A stretch of 64,000 nucleotides of DNA. It comes from Lepidurus packardi. Lineage: Eukaryota; Arthropoda; Branchiopoda; Notostraca; Triopsidae. Location: the NCBI GenBank assembly GCA_023053545.1, contig JAKZAN010000002.1:5998375-6062374 (forward strand), in the 5' to 3' direction. This document shows, in pieces, positions 11,001 to 45,540 of the stretch; the first letter of the stretch is position 1; each line of letters starts with the position of its first letter. The translations under genes and the position numbers were made by a program. Below the pieces are notes generated by a model, which saw only the letters and a list, made by a program, of their open reading frames with translations, was not told the origin of the DNA and searched no databases.

Positions 11001-14000
11001 GGGGATGAGGGAGTCTTCTCTTGCCCCCGGCTATACGTTTAGGATGTAAACTCCAGCCGCAGACTAAACGGTCGCCTGTAGGACTTGTAGTTCGTAACCT
11101 GCAATTACGTTCACTTGAAATTGATAGATCAAATACAGGAAAGACCCACTCGGTACTCTAGTAACCTATGTTGATTTCGTATTTATCTTTCTTTTTTTTT
11201 TACCTTCAGTTTAGGTGAATGAAGCTAGTTTAGGTGAATTTCCGCAACCAAAGAAGGATTTAAGAAATGAACTAATTAGACCTTCGTACTTTTGAACTTG
11301 GTAGGAGCAAACTTGGGTGTAATGTCTTAAGATTTGGTCACGCTTAAAAAATGTGCAAAGCTGTTTCCGCACACCAAATGTCCCAGGATGATGTACAATG
11401 CTACGCTATCCTGTTTGCTTTGTAAGTGCTTTGCAAATTTCTGTACAAGCTTTCTTTTTATCGCTTGACGAGTAGAACTTAGGGATGAGAGGCAGTTGGT
11501 TAACATCTTAAGAGCTGTAAGCACCTCTGACTTGACCACTTTTGACCCCTTGACGTTGTTATCGTAATCTCAGTACACCTTCTTAAACACAACATCACAC
11601 TATGAGTACACTGCCACCATTTTAACTTTGTGGCAATCATTATTTTTTTAGGGACAGTCTTCTAAATTCCTTACAAATTATAGGTATGATCTAGTTGCAG
11701 GATCAAAGTTCCTCTTTATCTAAAACGTACTTATGCTACTATAGGAATTAGCCGTTTAAGCTGGCGAAACTCGATAATAAAACCTTATTTTCCAATACCG
11801 AGCTTTTAGCGTTGTTCTTTCCCACCACCCATCTTTATGCATCATCTTATAAGCTTTTTCTGGGAATACGTTGGAAATAATCAAAAGGTAGAGCAGGATA
11901 TTGATTTCTAGTATAGTTTGGGCTAGGGATAGGGGGAATGCCTAGCATTCTGCAGAAGGCGGCGAGAAAAGCGATTGAAAAGGCCTGATATTAATTTCAT
12001 AATGATGCGAGACTCTAAGGCGAGAGTGGGGTTGGGCTGAGCCATGCTTGAGCCATATATAGAACATTCATTTCGGCGTTGACTTTATAGTGTCAGAATC
12101 GATTCGATACGGAACAGAGAAGGACTCCGAACGTGGTTCTATGCATTATTTTGCTGCCATGATAAGAAACGGTGATTGCTATTGCTGATGCATTCGCCTT
12201 GATAGATGTTTGTGTGTGTTAGACTGTCGGTACAAAGGCAAGTGAAATTGAGAATCTTGTTAGACAGGGCCGAGGACACTTCATTTCCTTCAACTTCATG
12301 AATTTTCCCAAATGATAGACCCAAACTTAACCGTATAGAACACATGTGTCTGCAACGTATCCTGCAACGGCACGAATTTCGTCCCCCAAGTCAAACTCAT
12401 GCATTGTCGTCTTTCCCATACCAAGACGCGGTGATTGAGTTTCCAGTGTGTATTTCGCGAGTTTATGTTTTCTATTTTTTTTCTATTTTTATTATTATTG
12501 TTCTTTTTTGTTCCTCGTGAGACCTCGGAGTTTGTAAGTCCCAAGAAAATCTCAGCTATAGTTAGCTCCAAGTTAATTAGAAACGCTATGCGAGAGTTTA
12601 GTTGTGAATTATGTAAATTTAGGACGTTTTATAGTCTTATCATTATTTAAAGTTGGGAGCTCTAAGGCTTTTTTTTTGCTCCGGAATCGTTCTTCTAGTT
12701 CCCAAGATAATACTCAAGCATAGAGGAGGTTTTTATTGTGTCACGGCCTGATGTGCAATGCTTACTTCGTGACGATTGCGTTACGGACTCATTACGTATG
12801 CATCACGCCGCGGAAATCAGTTCCTTGCGTTGGGAGAGTCCTTTTTGTTTGACTAAAAACTTTCCAGGAAAATTAAAAATTGGCTTTGTCTTTGCTCGGA
12901 ACCCAAAACACAGACTTTTTTTTTTTTAAAGTAGCAAGCCCTGCAGCTCCAATTGCTGCCCAAGGTATACCAAGGTTATTTGGGTCCCCAAAGAGAACAT
13001 TTCCTTACGGCAATGGGGGGTGGCGTGGGTTTTCTATATTATGTTTTTTGGGGGGACCATATTATAATAAAATGCGTACTTTACTGTTGTTTTTAGTTCT
13101 GGAGTAAGCAAGCACTTGGGGCAATTTTGTTGCGCATTTTTTTTTGTGTTGTTTAGAAACGACAAATTGGTGCTTCGCCTGGCCGGATCGGAGAGGCGCG
13201 AAAATTAAATTACGCTTGAGCTAATCAAGCGGAGATTATAGCGACAAAAAGTTGGGCCATCAGCAGTTGTTGCTCCTCAAGCAAAGGCAAATCCTTCTTT
13301 GAAAACCTAAATGGAAAAAAGGCTACAAAGCCACGGAAAAATAACAGGCCAGTGTAAGAATAAGCAGCAGCCACGGAGAATTACAGAGCAACTACATTAA
13401 AGCTCTTGGCATTTAGTTTTTGTCAAGGACCACCTGGGGATTTGGATTGCCGCATGACTTCTTGTCTATTCTAGCAACAACTATTTGGCCCCTCTTCTTC
13501 TTTAGTTTTTGTGGTGGGTGCCCATGACGAAAGAAAATTAACATTTGGCACATAAACCGTGTGTATGTAAGTATAACTAGCGTATTAGCCGGTACGTATG
13601 AGGCTTCTTTTAATCAACAGGTCCCGCCCCGTACTGTACCTCTATAGATATGTTCTCTGAACGCGTTATTGTTGACCCAGCATCCCCCAATTTTTCTATA
13701 GAAATGCACAGCAGCAGCTTTAACAGGTCTTTTTGCTTTGTGAATGCGTGCCATGTCTGAGACCATACAATAACAAAGAAGCCACTAACACCTTCCATCA
13801 TGGACCATAAACAAACGCTATGGCTCCACACAACAAAGAACCGAACGCGTTTCAATAGAGATCTGTCGCCTCTCGCGCTCCTAATGCTGGATCTTTGGTT
13901 GTCTCATGCATAAAAGAGCCATTTTTCGTGTCTTTTAAACCGACATCTTTTGGTTAATGTAAGACAGTAGCTTAGCGTTCAGTCGCGAAACTCGTTGATG

Positions 14001-15862
14001 CGATTATCGAAATTTCCTATTGAAATCTAATCTCATGCGGTATTGCTTTCAAGCAGAAATGTGAATTTCGACTCAATTCGGAATTATCGAGTGCTTTTTC
14101 AATATTTATATTATAGTTTTACTATGTGTCAGAAATGGGAGAGAGTTTAGAGAACTACTGTTTACGAAAATGTACATAATTATCATGTTTACGATAAGTT
14201 TTTCGTTTTCCTTTTTTTTTTTTTTTTTGCTTTGGCATCATGCCGTGTTCATTTCGGGCTTCTGGAATATCGTCGGTTCGAATTTCAGTCCTTTTCACCT
14301 CTACCATCTTCAAAAATCTCAGGGATTTCCTTTCCCATTGCTGGGTATTAAAATATCTCCTTCTAATGCGTGATGGCCATGCCAGATTGTGAAATGCGGG
14401 GGTAAGCTGATCCAGAATTTTTTTCTGTGCCGCTCTTCTACAGCATCGAGTATAAGTTTCGAGATACTCTCCAACTTTTAAGTAGAGCTGTCTTCTCAAG
14501 TTGAGGAATATCCTCTCCGGGCATCATACTCGCTTCACAAGATCCATAAGTATAGTTCCCTAGCACTTACAATATGCTCAGCGTTTAGATTGAAGATCTT
14601 TTAACCCTTGAAAAATAGGAAAAATAAAACCAAAAAAGAAGAGAGGAACAACTCCAACTCCGCTGAGATTTGAGATAGACGTTCTGTGTAGAGTAACAAC
14701 CCCACCTCTACATGTAGGGGGGGTTTTCTCATGTGTTATTGTCTTGTGAAAAGGTACCAGCATATTTACGCGAACACCGGCAGCATAGATGTGAATAGGG
14801 CAAGGGGGAAAAAAAGTCCTGGGAAACTTTTGGGAGCTCTCAAGAGATGTTCGCGGGCTGTGTATAGCAGTTATAACTATACAGGAAGACGCAGAAGAAT
14901 GATAGAAGGGGGGCTCCGTTTTTCTTTTATGTATGCGTGTAGCAAGAAAATAAGAGGGAGAAAAACCTCGGGACGTATAGCGCGATGATGATAAGGGAGA
15001 AGGGAGCCCGACGAGAAAAGAGAGATTCCGCTGCATTCATAGTAATCCGCGCGCACACACGGTGCGATTCATCCAGTAAGGGTCGTATTTCCACGTGACC
15101 CCCTCCGATGGCATCCTAGGGGATCTTAGCTTTACTCCTTGGGAGTATCTAACAAAAGATGTGTCGACATGTCAAGCCAGGAGAGACGACTGAGCAAATA
15201 CTAGGACGGCCAAACCTAAGGAGATTTCTTCCGAATTGTGGATAGTTCCAACTGGCATTCAGCCTTACCAGTTTCAACCTTATTCGAATAAAAACAAACT
15301 CAACTTAGCGACTGCCTCGTATAGTTTACTACGTTATCCTTGCGGGGAGGGAATGTAGCTCCGATAGAGCAGCCAGCTTTTCGAAGGAAAAGCAAAGTCT
15401 AGGAAGTTTATTGTATGTATTTTTATTTGAGTTTATTATGCTTGGATCATCCTATAAGGGAGGTAACTGGAGATTATTAAGAATTCGTTGGCATCTATGA
15501 GACGGGACGACAGAAGTAAAAAAAAAGACAGAAACCACTCCCCTTTGCTTGGCAGCCATGTGAATTTCTGTTTGGCCCCTCCCATTCGGCGTGCGTGGGG
15601 GCTTTTTCAATATGGCCGCCGCTAGGATATGGCAAGAAAGCATTGGCCAAATGGGCGGAGTCGTTTCACGGCAGGTGAGACTGCTTTGTCACCCTAACTC
15701 AGCAGGGGGGATTTTTCCCCGATAGAAATAGTCATGCTGTATAGTTTGAAAGGAAACCTGAAATATAAAAAAAAAAAAATAGAGAGAGAGAGAGGTAGGG
15801 TGTGCTGATAGCTTAGACCCAGGCTCTAAGTATTATATTTTAGGAATCTATATGTAATTACG

Positions 15863-15894
15863 TATGTTTTAGTATTTTATTATACTAAAACATA
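15863..15894. other. Perfect 13-bp stem hairpin, AT-rich
   Basis: TATGTTTTAGTAT at 15863-15875 is perfectly complementary to 15882-15894 around a six-base loop. The flanks are AT-rich with several TATA-like strings, so part of the symmetry is expected by composition. Confidence 0.6.
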
Positions 15895-17209
15895 TTTATT
15901 CTTGAGGTATAAATATTTTTGGGTATTCATATAGGACAGGGAGGCTCTAGCTAGCAGTTGGACAGGCTCAAGTTTTGGCCTGCTTTTGCTACAAGCCACT
16001 CCTGAACGAATTTCCTATAAGACTTTTGGTCTGTCGTAGCAGCTCGTTTATCGTGAACACCTGGAGCTACCGTGTCCCTTTATTTCTTTTCATAGCTTCT
16101 GTGACATTCAAAACGTCCCTCCGGCTACCTTGTACTTTTCTACCACGGAATCTTTCTCGACTTCCAAGACTTTAGAATTACGTTGGCAGCGTGACTTGGG
16201 GGAACTTGTAGTACCTTTTTATTAGTATTTTCTATACGGCAATACTGAACACCTTTAGCTAGAAAAAAATGGGTTTTTTATGTTGTTGGGGAATTTCATG
16301 GGGTCCTAACGTATTAAGCAAGTAATTTAAAGAGGAGGAGCTGGGCTTTTAAAGGTGTGTACGAAGTAATAGCTCGAGTCATTTATCTTGTCATCTTTAA
16401 AAGGACAAGGTCATACACACTTCATTAAGATAAATGATGCTCGTTCATTATCGCAGGGGAAACGGACACACACACACAGAGAGCAGAGTCGATAGAGTAC
16501 AGAACCATTTTCATGCCATAAGAAGGGGCTAAAAGCAACACCCTAGGACGTCCATCATATGCGGCACATACAAACGCACACAACCGAACCTATTCATTTT
16601 CTTCTTGTCTCTTTTTCAAGGAGTTTGGCTTTACGTCTTGCCATCTCCGACAATCCTTTCTGACTTTCCATGCCTTTGTTAGAAAAAAAGAGGCAGGTGT
16701 CATTCTCTCTGACCATTATTTGAATCGCTCGAGTAGCGAGAGATGACAAATATTCCTTTTTAGATGTGTTTTTTTTTAAGGATCGGTAAGGCCAAATTTT
16801 CCTCTTAAGTAACTACAGTTCTTTATGACTAACTGCATTTTTAAGCTATGTGTACAGTACCTATTTTATACCCAGAAATTGCGAATGTAACACCCTTAAT
16901 ACTTGCCTTTCCCGTTTTTTTAGCGTTGGTTATTACGAGGAAGATTCAGATCTCTGCAGAGGCAATCCAAAAAGGCATGAATAGCTTCCGCGTCATCTCA
17001 TGGGAATATTTATGTTCGGGCTATACACCCCATGGGGAATTTAATGCAATGTTGAATAGCGCCAGCTATGGCCACGCAAAAGTAGTTACAGAAAGAATCC
17101 CTAGTTACCATTTCGACTTTGCTTTAAAAAAGTTTCAAAAGTACCCAATCTGACAAATAATAAGTTTTTAAGAAAACACTTAAGTTTGTAATTTTAAGCT
17201 TCATGAAGG

Positions 17210-17298
17210 TTTACATTTTTGCTTTCAGTTAAGGATGTATTGCCGAAAAGTAGGTTTACGTTTTTGCTTTCAGTTAAGGATGTATTGACTAAAAGTAC
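17210..17298 (+). repeat. Tandem duplication, 45-bp period
   Basis: Two copies start at 17210 and 17255. Both carry TTTTTGCTTTCAGTTAAGGA followed by TGTATTG and differ at a few positions after that (GCCGAAAAG versus GACTAAAAG). Each unit contains a pyrimidine tract plus CAG, which resembles a 3' splice site, so a duplicated acceptor is possible. No convincing exon follows. Confidence 0.85.
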
Positions 17299-17320
17299 CC
17301 GAGTACCGTTGGGAGTTGGT

Positions 17321-17341
17321 TTCGACCTTAAAAAGGTCGAA
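17321..17341. other. Perfect 9-bp palindrome
   Basis: TTCGACCTT and AAGGTCGAA flank three A residues. The AGGTCGA core resembles a nuclear-receptor half-site, but a single inverted pair is weak evidence for a binding site. Confidence 0.4.
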
Positions 17342-19884
17342 GAAAAGACAGGAGCCAGGTGTGCTTTCTTTTTCAGTATACGTACAAGAGGTCTGCGCTA
17401 AGACATGGAGCTGGGTCTTTTCGCGGGTTGTTTTCGCTTGATTAATTCGCTGTGATGATGGAAGGTGAAGGATGTGCTTTGAATGTCGTCCTTCTTTGCA
17501 TCCATGATATCCACCCCGCGCTTGCTGCTTACACTAAAGAGAAACCCAAGGATATCAGGACTCTTCCAAGCCATTAGCCATTAGTCGGTAACCCCCGTGA
17601 TGAGCTCTGAATTTGCTCAACCATCCTCAGCAGCAAGCAAGAGAGAAATATAATTCTCGCCTAGTAACAGCTGCCTTTTTATAATAAGATGTTGTGCGAA
17701 TTTTCCAACCTCTCTTCTCTTGCGTATTTTCAAGAAACAAAATAGCAGTATAAGCAAAATAGCAATATAAGTATAAAGATAGAAATTTGCAGGTTATGGT
17801 AGTAATAGAGTCAGCTGGTGTAAACTTTGAAATTAATCTGGAAGATGCGTTCATATCCCATGCATGTAGTCGCGGCGAGATCGTACTCTCTTGTACTCGT
17901 TTTGTACGTACATATGATACACGTCGCAGTTTCGTCCTCGGCTTGCTACACATAGAGCAGCACAGACATTGGGAACCCCAGGGTTTCGGATTAATTTGGA
18001 CGCTGGCGGCGTCATCAAAGGCTCCGTTCGGTCAGGATTTACATGGCTAATGCTATTAGGAGATGAGTTGCTTGCTGAGGACTTTGGCTTGTAAGGCTTT
18101 GCCCCCCTTTTTACTTTGCTAGGGTTTCCTCCTGCAACCAAATCTGGACCTGACGTGCACAGCCTAAAATTTGCCGAACTTTACCGAGCATAAAAGAACC
18201 AAATTATACTGAGATGTCCCATGGCTGCAGACGTGGGTAAAGAGACAGGAGATAGAGGAGGGTACATATTTACAGACTTCATAGTGCGATAAGAGTTCAT
18301 TATGCTCCCGAAGTAGAATTTGCTGATACTATCAGGTATAGGTGTACCACATGTTTCCCCAACAGGTGTGTTTCTACTATATTATGGCTCCCGAGCCTGC
18401 TGCGCATAATTACGGTATTTTATAATGAATCCCGATTAGGGTCATACATTCAAATGGTCAATAAGAGCAAATTCTCTGGTTACTTTGTCTGTCGGAAGCT
18501 GAATTGATAAAAGCGAAATTGAAACTTGATATTATTAATCTAGCTTGAATAGTATTATATGGGAATTCAAGTACATTCCCCCTCCCCTGTCAAGTGCTTC
18601 ATTTTGTATTTTTGGAATCTACCTTCAAGGGTAAAATGAGCTCAAACACCGTGTCGTCGTGAATTCTTGCGGCCAGACAGTTTGATCGAGGCGGGGATAA
18701 TGATGCAATTCCCACAAAGTGTCTTACTTAACATAACGAGCGATGGTAGACGGCCTTGTGTCAGGGAGTTGCTTGTTTCCGTTACGCCAACACGCAAGGA
18801 AGAAGACGATATTGTAAAAAAAAAAAGTAAATAAATAAAAAAAAGTGGCAGCATTTGGCTTTTAAACAGGTGTTTCACTAACGCCACAAGTTAAATTCCA
18901 TATTTAGGAAATGGTAGCATTTCTTAGTGATGAAACTGGTAAATCTATCCCTCTTTTAAATTATAATGTGTTTTTTTCGTCCTCTTCATCCATAAAAGAT
19001 CAGGAAAAACACATAAGTACCACCTCGCCCCAGAGTTTTTAATCCGACCAGTCTGTTTACTGGGTGATAGACACATATGCTCCAGAACTAGTTATAATAT
19101 GTATGATTGACTTCCAATCTCTGTGGATCTCCATCCGAGACTTTTCCGGGGGGTGGCATATAAGAAGCCCTGCCCGTGTGTGTAATCTGCGCTTCTTATA
19201 ATCCGCTGCTGCCAACCCACGCACATGGAAGAAGCAATATTCGTGTGGTTCTCTGCTCTTCGGGGAATTTCTCGCATATTTCCTCCCCTCCTCTTCTGTA
19301 TGCTGACAAGGCATGATCGCTTTAATATGTGGGCATCGCGGATTATATCAGAGGGTGATGAAGCGAGGGCTATTGCAGCGGACCCAACACGAAGACGACG
19401 CAGAGGTCCGCATAGTCGCCCAAATCTCTGACAGATTTTTCGTATGGCAAGTCTGAGAGAGAGAGAGAGACTATACCAGGGACTTAAAAAAGAGGAAGGG
19501 AGCGAAAAGGAGGGAAGTAAGCGTTATTCGGGTGATGCCATGAAAGATGCACTAGGGAATTTTACAGAGGGTTTCAATCTTCAGCTTGCGCCCCTTGTTC
19601 CCACATGCATAGATTGATTAAAACTTGATTTGACAACGGTTAAGGTATGTTGACGCTTAACAGCTTTCCATAACTTGACTAAAACTCAATCTAACTATCT
19701 TGATGGCCGAATGCATTGATTTTCTGAAGTATAGATAGCTGGTTTTATACAGTTTAGGACATTCTAGTTTTAGTGTTTTAAGGACTAAGGATGACATTGA
19801 TACCAAATTTTGGAATTTGGATTAACTTTGCAGCAAACTTTGGAATAAGTATATTTGCAAACGAAGATAATTCACTAGTTACGT

Positions 19885-20067
19885 CATGGGTTCTCAAACT
19901 TTTTCGTTAGCGGCGCACTAACAGTATCCCGCAATCGCCGCGGCGCACCTTAGAGCATACGGCTATGTAATTGCTGCATCTATGCAATTATAGCAATCTT
20001 TGGCGGCGCCCCTGCAAGCCTACCGCGGCGCACCAGGGCGCCGCGGCGCATAGTTTGTGAACTGCGG
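19885..20067. mobile_element. Non-autonomous hAT-like element (MITE)
   Basis: The left end reads CATGGGTTCTCAAACT at 19885-19900. The right end, on the complementary strand, reads CCGCAGTTCACAAACT (20067-20052). Ends of the form CANNGGTTCTCAAACT are typical of hAT-superfamily transposons. Flanking octamers AGTTACGT (19877-19884) and AGATACAC (20068-20075) match at five of eight positions, consistent with an eroded 8-bp target duplication. The interior is GC-rich with repeated GCGGCGCAC blocks arranged as subterminal inverted repeats, in contrast to the AT-rich flanks. At 183 bp there is no transposase, so mobilisation would need one in trans. Confidence 0.75.
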
Positions 20068-40727
<20,660 letters not shown>

Positions 40728-42549
40728 ATGATGTGCTACACAGCCTTGGTTTTTTGCACTGTCGTTAGTTGGACGCTAACTTCAGTCCATGCGGTTGCTT
40801 TGGTTCCCATTTCCCGGACAAATATTTCCAAGAAAACGTGTTATTGCGCCATTACGCTTGGTATTCGTGGCAGTTTAAGACCAGGGTTACAGCTCGGTAA
40901 GCTTTTTGAACCGTGTTTTAGCATCACAAGGGAGAAGTCAAGGTTACGTGTGTGTTATTCTCATAGGGAATGCTGAGCAGGTGGATGGAGGAGGCTCTGG
41001 AAGGTCGTGTGTGGAAGCCTGCCAGATGTGGGGAAATGTAAGCAAAACCATAATCGCAATTTCTCTTATACCTTGTGAACAAATGTAATCAAATTGAATG
41101 TTCCTTTTTTCTTATTCTTTTGCTTTTTTTTATAGAAATGGGTTACCAAGTCAAAAGCACAGTTATGCGGAAATGCACAGCAGTCGTCAGCTCAAATGCG
41201 TCAGAAAGAAGTGGGGGTGGTTTACAAGGATCAGACCATGACAGAATTTGTATTAGGGAACGTTATTCAAGTTCCCTTGACGTCATGCATCCAGTAGGTT
41301 GTGTACATCAGTTTCTATTTAATTTTTAATTGATGTAAAGAAAAGCATGAAAAAAGAATCGTGAGATTAAAAGCATGCTTCATTTTTCAGGGAAAGGAAA
41401 TTGAATACGAGGCAAATTTGGAACGGAACAGTCGATGCGCAAAGTGCCGTGGATTCTGAAAACCAAACAATAGTGGTAGGAGAGGAAGGAGGAGAAGAGG
41501 AAGTGGAGGAAGAAGAAGGGGTTGATGAGGAAGAGACTTTACCGGCTAAGAAAGAGCCTATCCTGTTCTACGTGAAACACTTACGAGAACTCATGCTTGC
41601 TGTGGGTTTTTATGAGCCCTATGTCAAAAGCTTATTCAGTATGGTCGATCGGGTGGATATCGGAGATTTGGCGGACCGCTTCAAGGTGCGGTTTCTCTTC
41701 AACATGTTCAAAACTGCCAAAAAACGATTCAAATACGAAATGGATGCTGGGCTCTGCTTCGTTGAATTCATGACGCATTCTTTCGTGGGTCGCCGACACC
41801 AGAAGATCTTGAACGTTTTCAGTGATCTTGGGAAAGCAGTTATTGTAGACGAAGGTCGCTCGGATCGCTCCTTGAATCTCACGCCCTCTTTAAAAGGATT
41901 TATTCGGAAAAGCTCACAGAACCCCCAAACTCAGCATTTAATGGAAAAGTTTTTCAACGTCATTTTTTCCGCCATTGCCTCTAATAGCTTCCCTAATGCT
42001 TCCATTTCGACTGAAGAGCAACTACATGACCATAAAAGCTCTCCTTCCCGTTTCTCCCCGGAAAAAACCATACGTGCGAAGCCAGAGTGGCAAAAGGTGG
42101 CTTTTGACGTGGCTCGCTTTTACTTACGGCGCCATTTTGCTGCGTTACCGGGAAGTAATGTACGAAGGGAAGATGTCGCAGAAGAAAAGTCGGCCCGAGA
42201 TCTAGCTCAAGCCATTGAGGGCTTGGCTAAACCCTTTATCATTTCAGTGTTAGGAGTGGTGCCTGGCGCGCCAGCGTCCGGACATTTCATAAACACGAGG
42301 ACTTCATTGCCACCCCTTGCTGATAAGGTGGCCAAAGTACCCAAACTACCTCAAGAGCGGCCAGGCGGTTCTCTTTTTTCTCCGCCCTTCCAAACAGGCA
42401 ATCAATTCTTCGATATCGGCAATTCCGTCTTCGGCAACTTTCACGGAGCTACTGATAATACACATGGCTTGTTTTGTCTCAAACAGTACGCTGTAAACAA
42501 AATCTGGGTCAAATTTCAGGCTCTTACGAAAAGTTTCTTGCGATTTTGA
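40728..42549 (+). CDS. Unrecognised multi-exon protein, acidic tract, possible signal peptide
   Basis: I do not recognise this protein. The last three exons are well supported: ?-41037, 41136-41293 and 41391-42549, with donors GTAAGC and GTAGGT and acceptors TTTATAG and TTTTCAG. Phases agree and the frame stays open. The final exon has no usable ATG near its start, which confirms splicing from upstream. It encodes an acidic stretch (EEGGEEEVEEEEGVDEEE), then about 340 residues rich in helix-forming sequence (for example FYVKHLRELMLAVGFYEPY). The 5' end is provisional: an ATG at 40728 opens a 56-codon frame with a signal-peptide-like start (MMCYTALVFCTVVSWTLTS). It joins in phase only if a 25-nt GTAAGC...TTTTAG segment (40897-40921) is removed. 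That would give 533 aa. A normal-sized intron with an unseen first exon is the alternative. It is convergent with the next gene, 183 bp away. Confidence 0.6.
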
Positions 42550-42635
42550 AGCGTACTTCTAAGTATTTGTATTTATTTGTACATCTTTTAAGGTTATTAT
42601 TGTTATTATTATGATTGCCGATGCGAATTACTGCG

Positions 42636-42641
42636 TTTATT
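42636..42641 (-). promoter_or_regulatory. Poly(A) signal of the MOSPD-like gene
   Basis: AATAAA on the minus strand, 92 nt beyond the stop codon at 42733. It lies between two convergent genes, so the 3' ends of both transcripts are close or overlap. Confidence 0.5.
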
Positions 42642-42732
42642 TTTAAGCATGTGCTCTGTATTGGTATTTACAAATCAATGCTGTACATTGCTTTTTAAAG
42701 AAAAATAAGATTGATACGAATATCTTTCAAAA

Positions 42733-44261
<1,529 letters not shown>

Positions 44262-44937
44262 TTAAAGAAGATCGTATCCAAGCAGTTTGACTTCTCCAGA
44301 AAAGGGAATAGTGAAATGCAAAATGGGAAAGTAATAAAAAATGGCACCGAGATAAGAATTGTATGGTTTCCCTTGAGAATAACCTTCTCGTTTGACACGG
44401 TTCTGCATCACACTACAGAATTCCGGGGCCTGGCATGATGTTTTCGAATCTTCAATGAAAAAAAAATCGTACAAGAAAAATTTGAGATTTAAATAGAAAA
44501 AGCGAGCGAATGTTTTAAGAGAATATAAAATAAGTTACCGTTTGTTGTGGATTGTTTCAATACCCAGCGTCGAAATCGATATTCGGTTTCCAAAAAATCA
44601 GCTGCATCCTTCCAGAGCGATGACAAGGTGCTACGAGATGTGATTTCCGCTTTGTCCGTCCTGCCCATTTAGAAAACCACATGGTTAAATAACAATAATT
44701 AGATGACAGTCTTAAACAACCGTCAGCACATTTATACCTGTAAAAGCTGTCGAACAAGACGTTAGGATCTTCAAAATTTGGCAAATGATCTAAATCAGCC
44801 CAATCTGCTCTGCCGTGACGAAACCGGCCTAACCAACCTACGACATTCCACAATCGTGATTCGCTCTCAGACTTTACAAGACCTCCCCAACATACGCACA
44901 ACCAAATGCAGGAAAGCTTGACGAGACTGTACTTCAT
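44262..44937 (-). CDS. Unrecognised 169-aa protein with N-terminal signal peptide
   Basis: Three exons on the minus strand: 44937-44738, 44660-44539 and 44449-44262 (510 nt, 169 aa), with GTATAA and GTAACT donors and CAG and AAG acceptors; all phases agree. The start at 44937 is preferred over an in-frame ATG 39 nt upstream because it places a hydrophobic signal sequence (MKYSLVKLSCIWLCVCWGG) at the terminus. The mature part is rich in Trp and charged residues (SRLWNVVGWLGRFRHGRADW), with a helical LWKDAADFLETEYRFRRWV segment. A later CQAPEFC motif is followed by a hydrophobic stretch (YLGAIFYYFPILHFTIPF) near the C-terminus. It is probably secreted or single-pass membrane. I do not recognise the family. 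It is divergent from TIMMDC1, whose start is 603 bp away. Confidence 0.75.
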
Positions 44938-45540
44938 GTTTCTTCCCGTGCCACTGTGACTGATCTGGTAAATCACCTTCCTTGCAATATCGTTTGGCCT
45001 CTCGTAGAAGTATTGACCCCACTAAGTTGACCTTTTTCATAAGCATACCTACGAATAAAGGGCAACTTATAAGCTTTGGATTGCACCATAGGTAGAAAGA
45101 TGTTCTTTCTTGGTCAAAGGTTGCAGAAGGTCATGGGGTCAAAAAGTTAACCTTTCAAAGAACAGCCAATATTTCATTTCGCTTAGAGCAGTGATCTAAT
45201 ACTTGACTCCTATAACACTCAAACAGATTTCTTTATTGAACGACTTCTTCATTTATTTGTGCAGACAATATATAATTTTATACAAATAGTAAATTTTACG
45301 AAATGCATCCATTCGTAAATTAAGTAAGGAGCATTTCTCAAAGCAGTAGCGCAAAGAAATTTTTCATTTTCCATTTCACGACTTAGATACACTTACTGAG
45401 TAGCTCTTTATTTTTAGAGGCGGAGCTAAAACTCATGCTGTTTGTCGGCTATTATCTGTTGTGGGATATTTGCATCCAAGAAACCGTCGAAATCACAAGT
45501 TACGTAATTAATTACAACATCAGTAGCTTCAAACTAAGCC
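44938..45540. promoter_or_regulatory. Shared upstream region of two divergent genes
   Basis: This 603-bp interval lies between the start codons of the minus-strand signal-peptide gene and plus-strand TIMMDC1, so it must contain both promoters and 5' UTRs and may work as a bidirectional promoter. No canonical TATA box at a fitting distance is evident from either start. This is inferred from gene layout only. Confidence 0.5.

Larger units (their letters stand above)
4345..15862. other. Gene-free stretch with hairpins and homopolymers
   Basis: No gene is recognisable on either strand. The longest open frames (169 codons on the minus strand at 9891-10400, 152 codons at 14578-15036) have no conserved motif, signal peptide or matching splice-linked neighbour and are likely chance. 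Notable local features are listed separately: hairpins at 4985-5052 and 5556-5594, a C run at 5159-5173, a 20-bp perfect duplication at 6423-6462 and a G-rich tract at 7986-8013. Many T or A runs of 8-14 bases also occur, for example near 4808, 9070, 10465 and 14212. Confidence 0.55.
15895..19884. other. Gene-free stretch
   Basis: No gene is recognised. The 101-codon open frame at 16848-17153 shows no family motif. A 45-bp duplication (17210-17298), a perfect nine-base palindrome around 17321-17341 and a GA run at about 19455-19470 are the only structured elements I see. Confidence 0.55.

Noticed and set aside
14578-15036. 152-codon open frame, minus strand
   Set aside because: Overlaps an open frame on the other strand and shows no motif or codon pattern like the real genes of the window.
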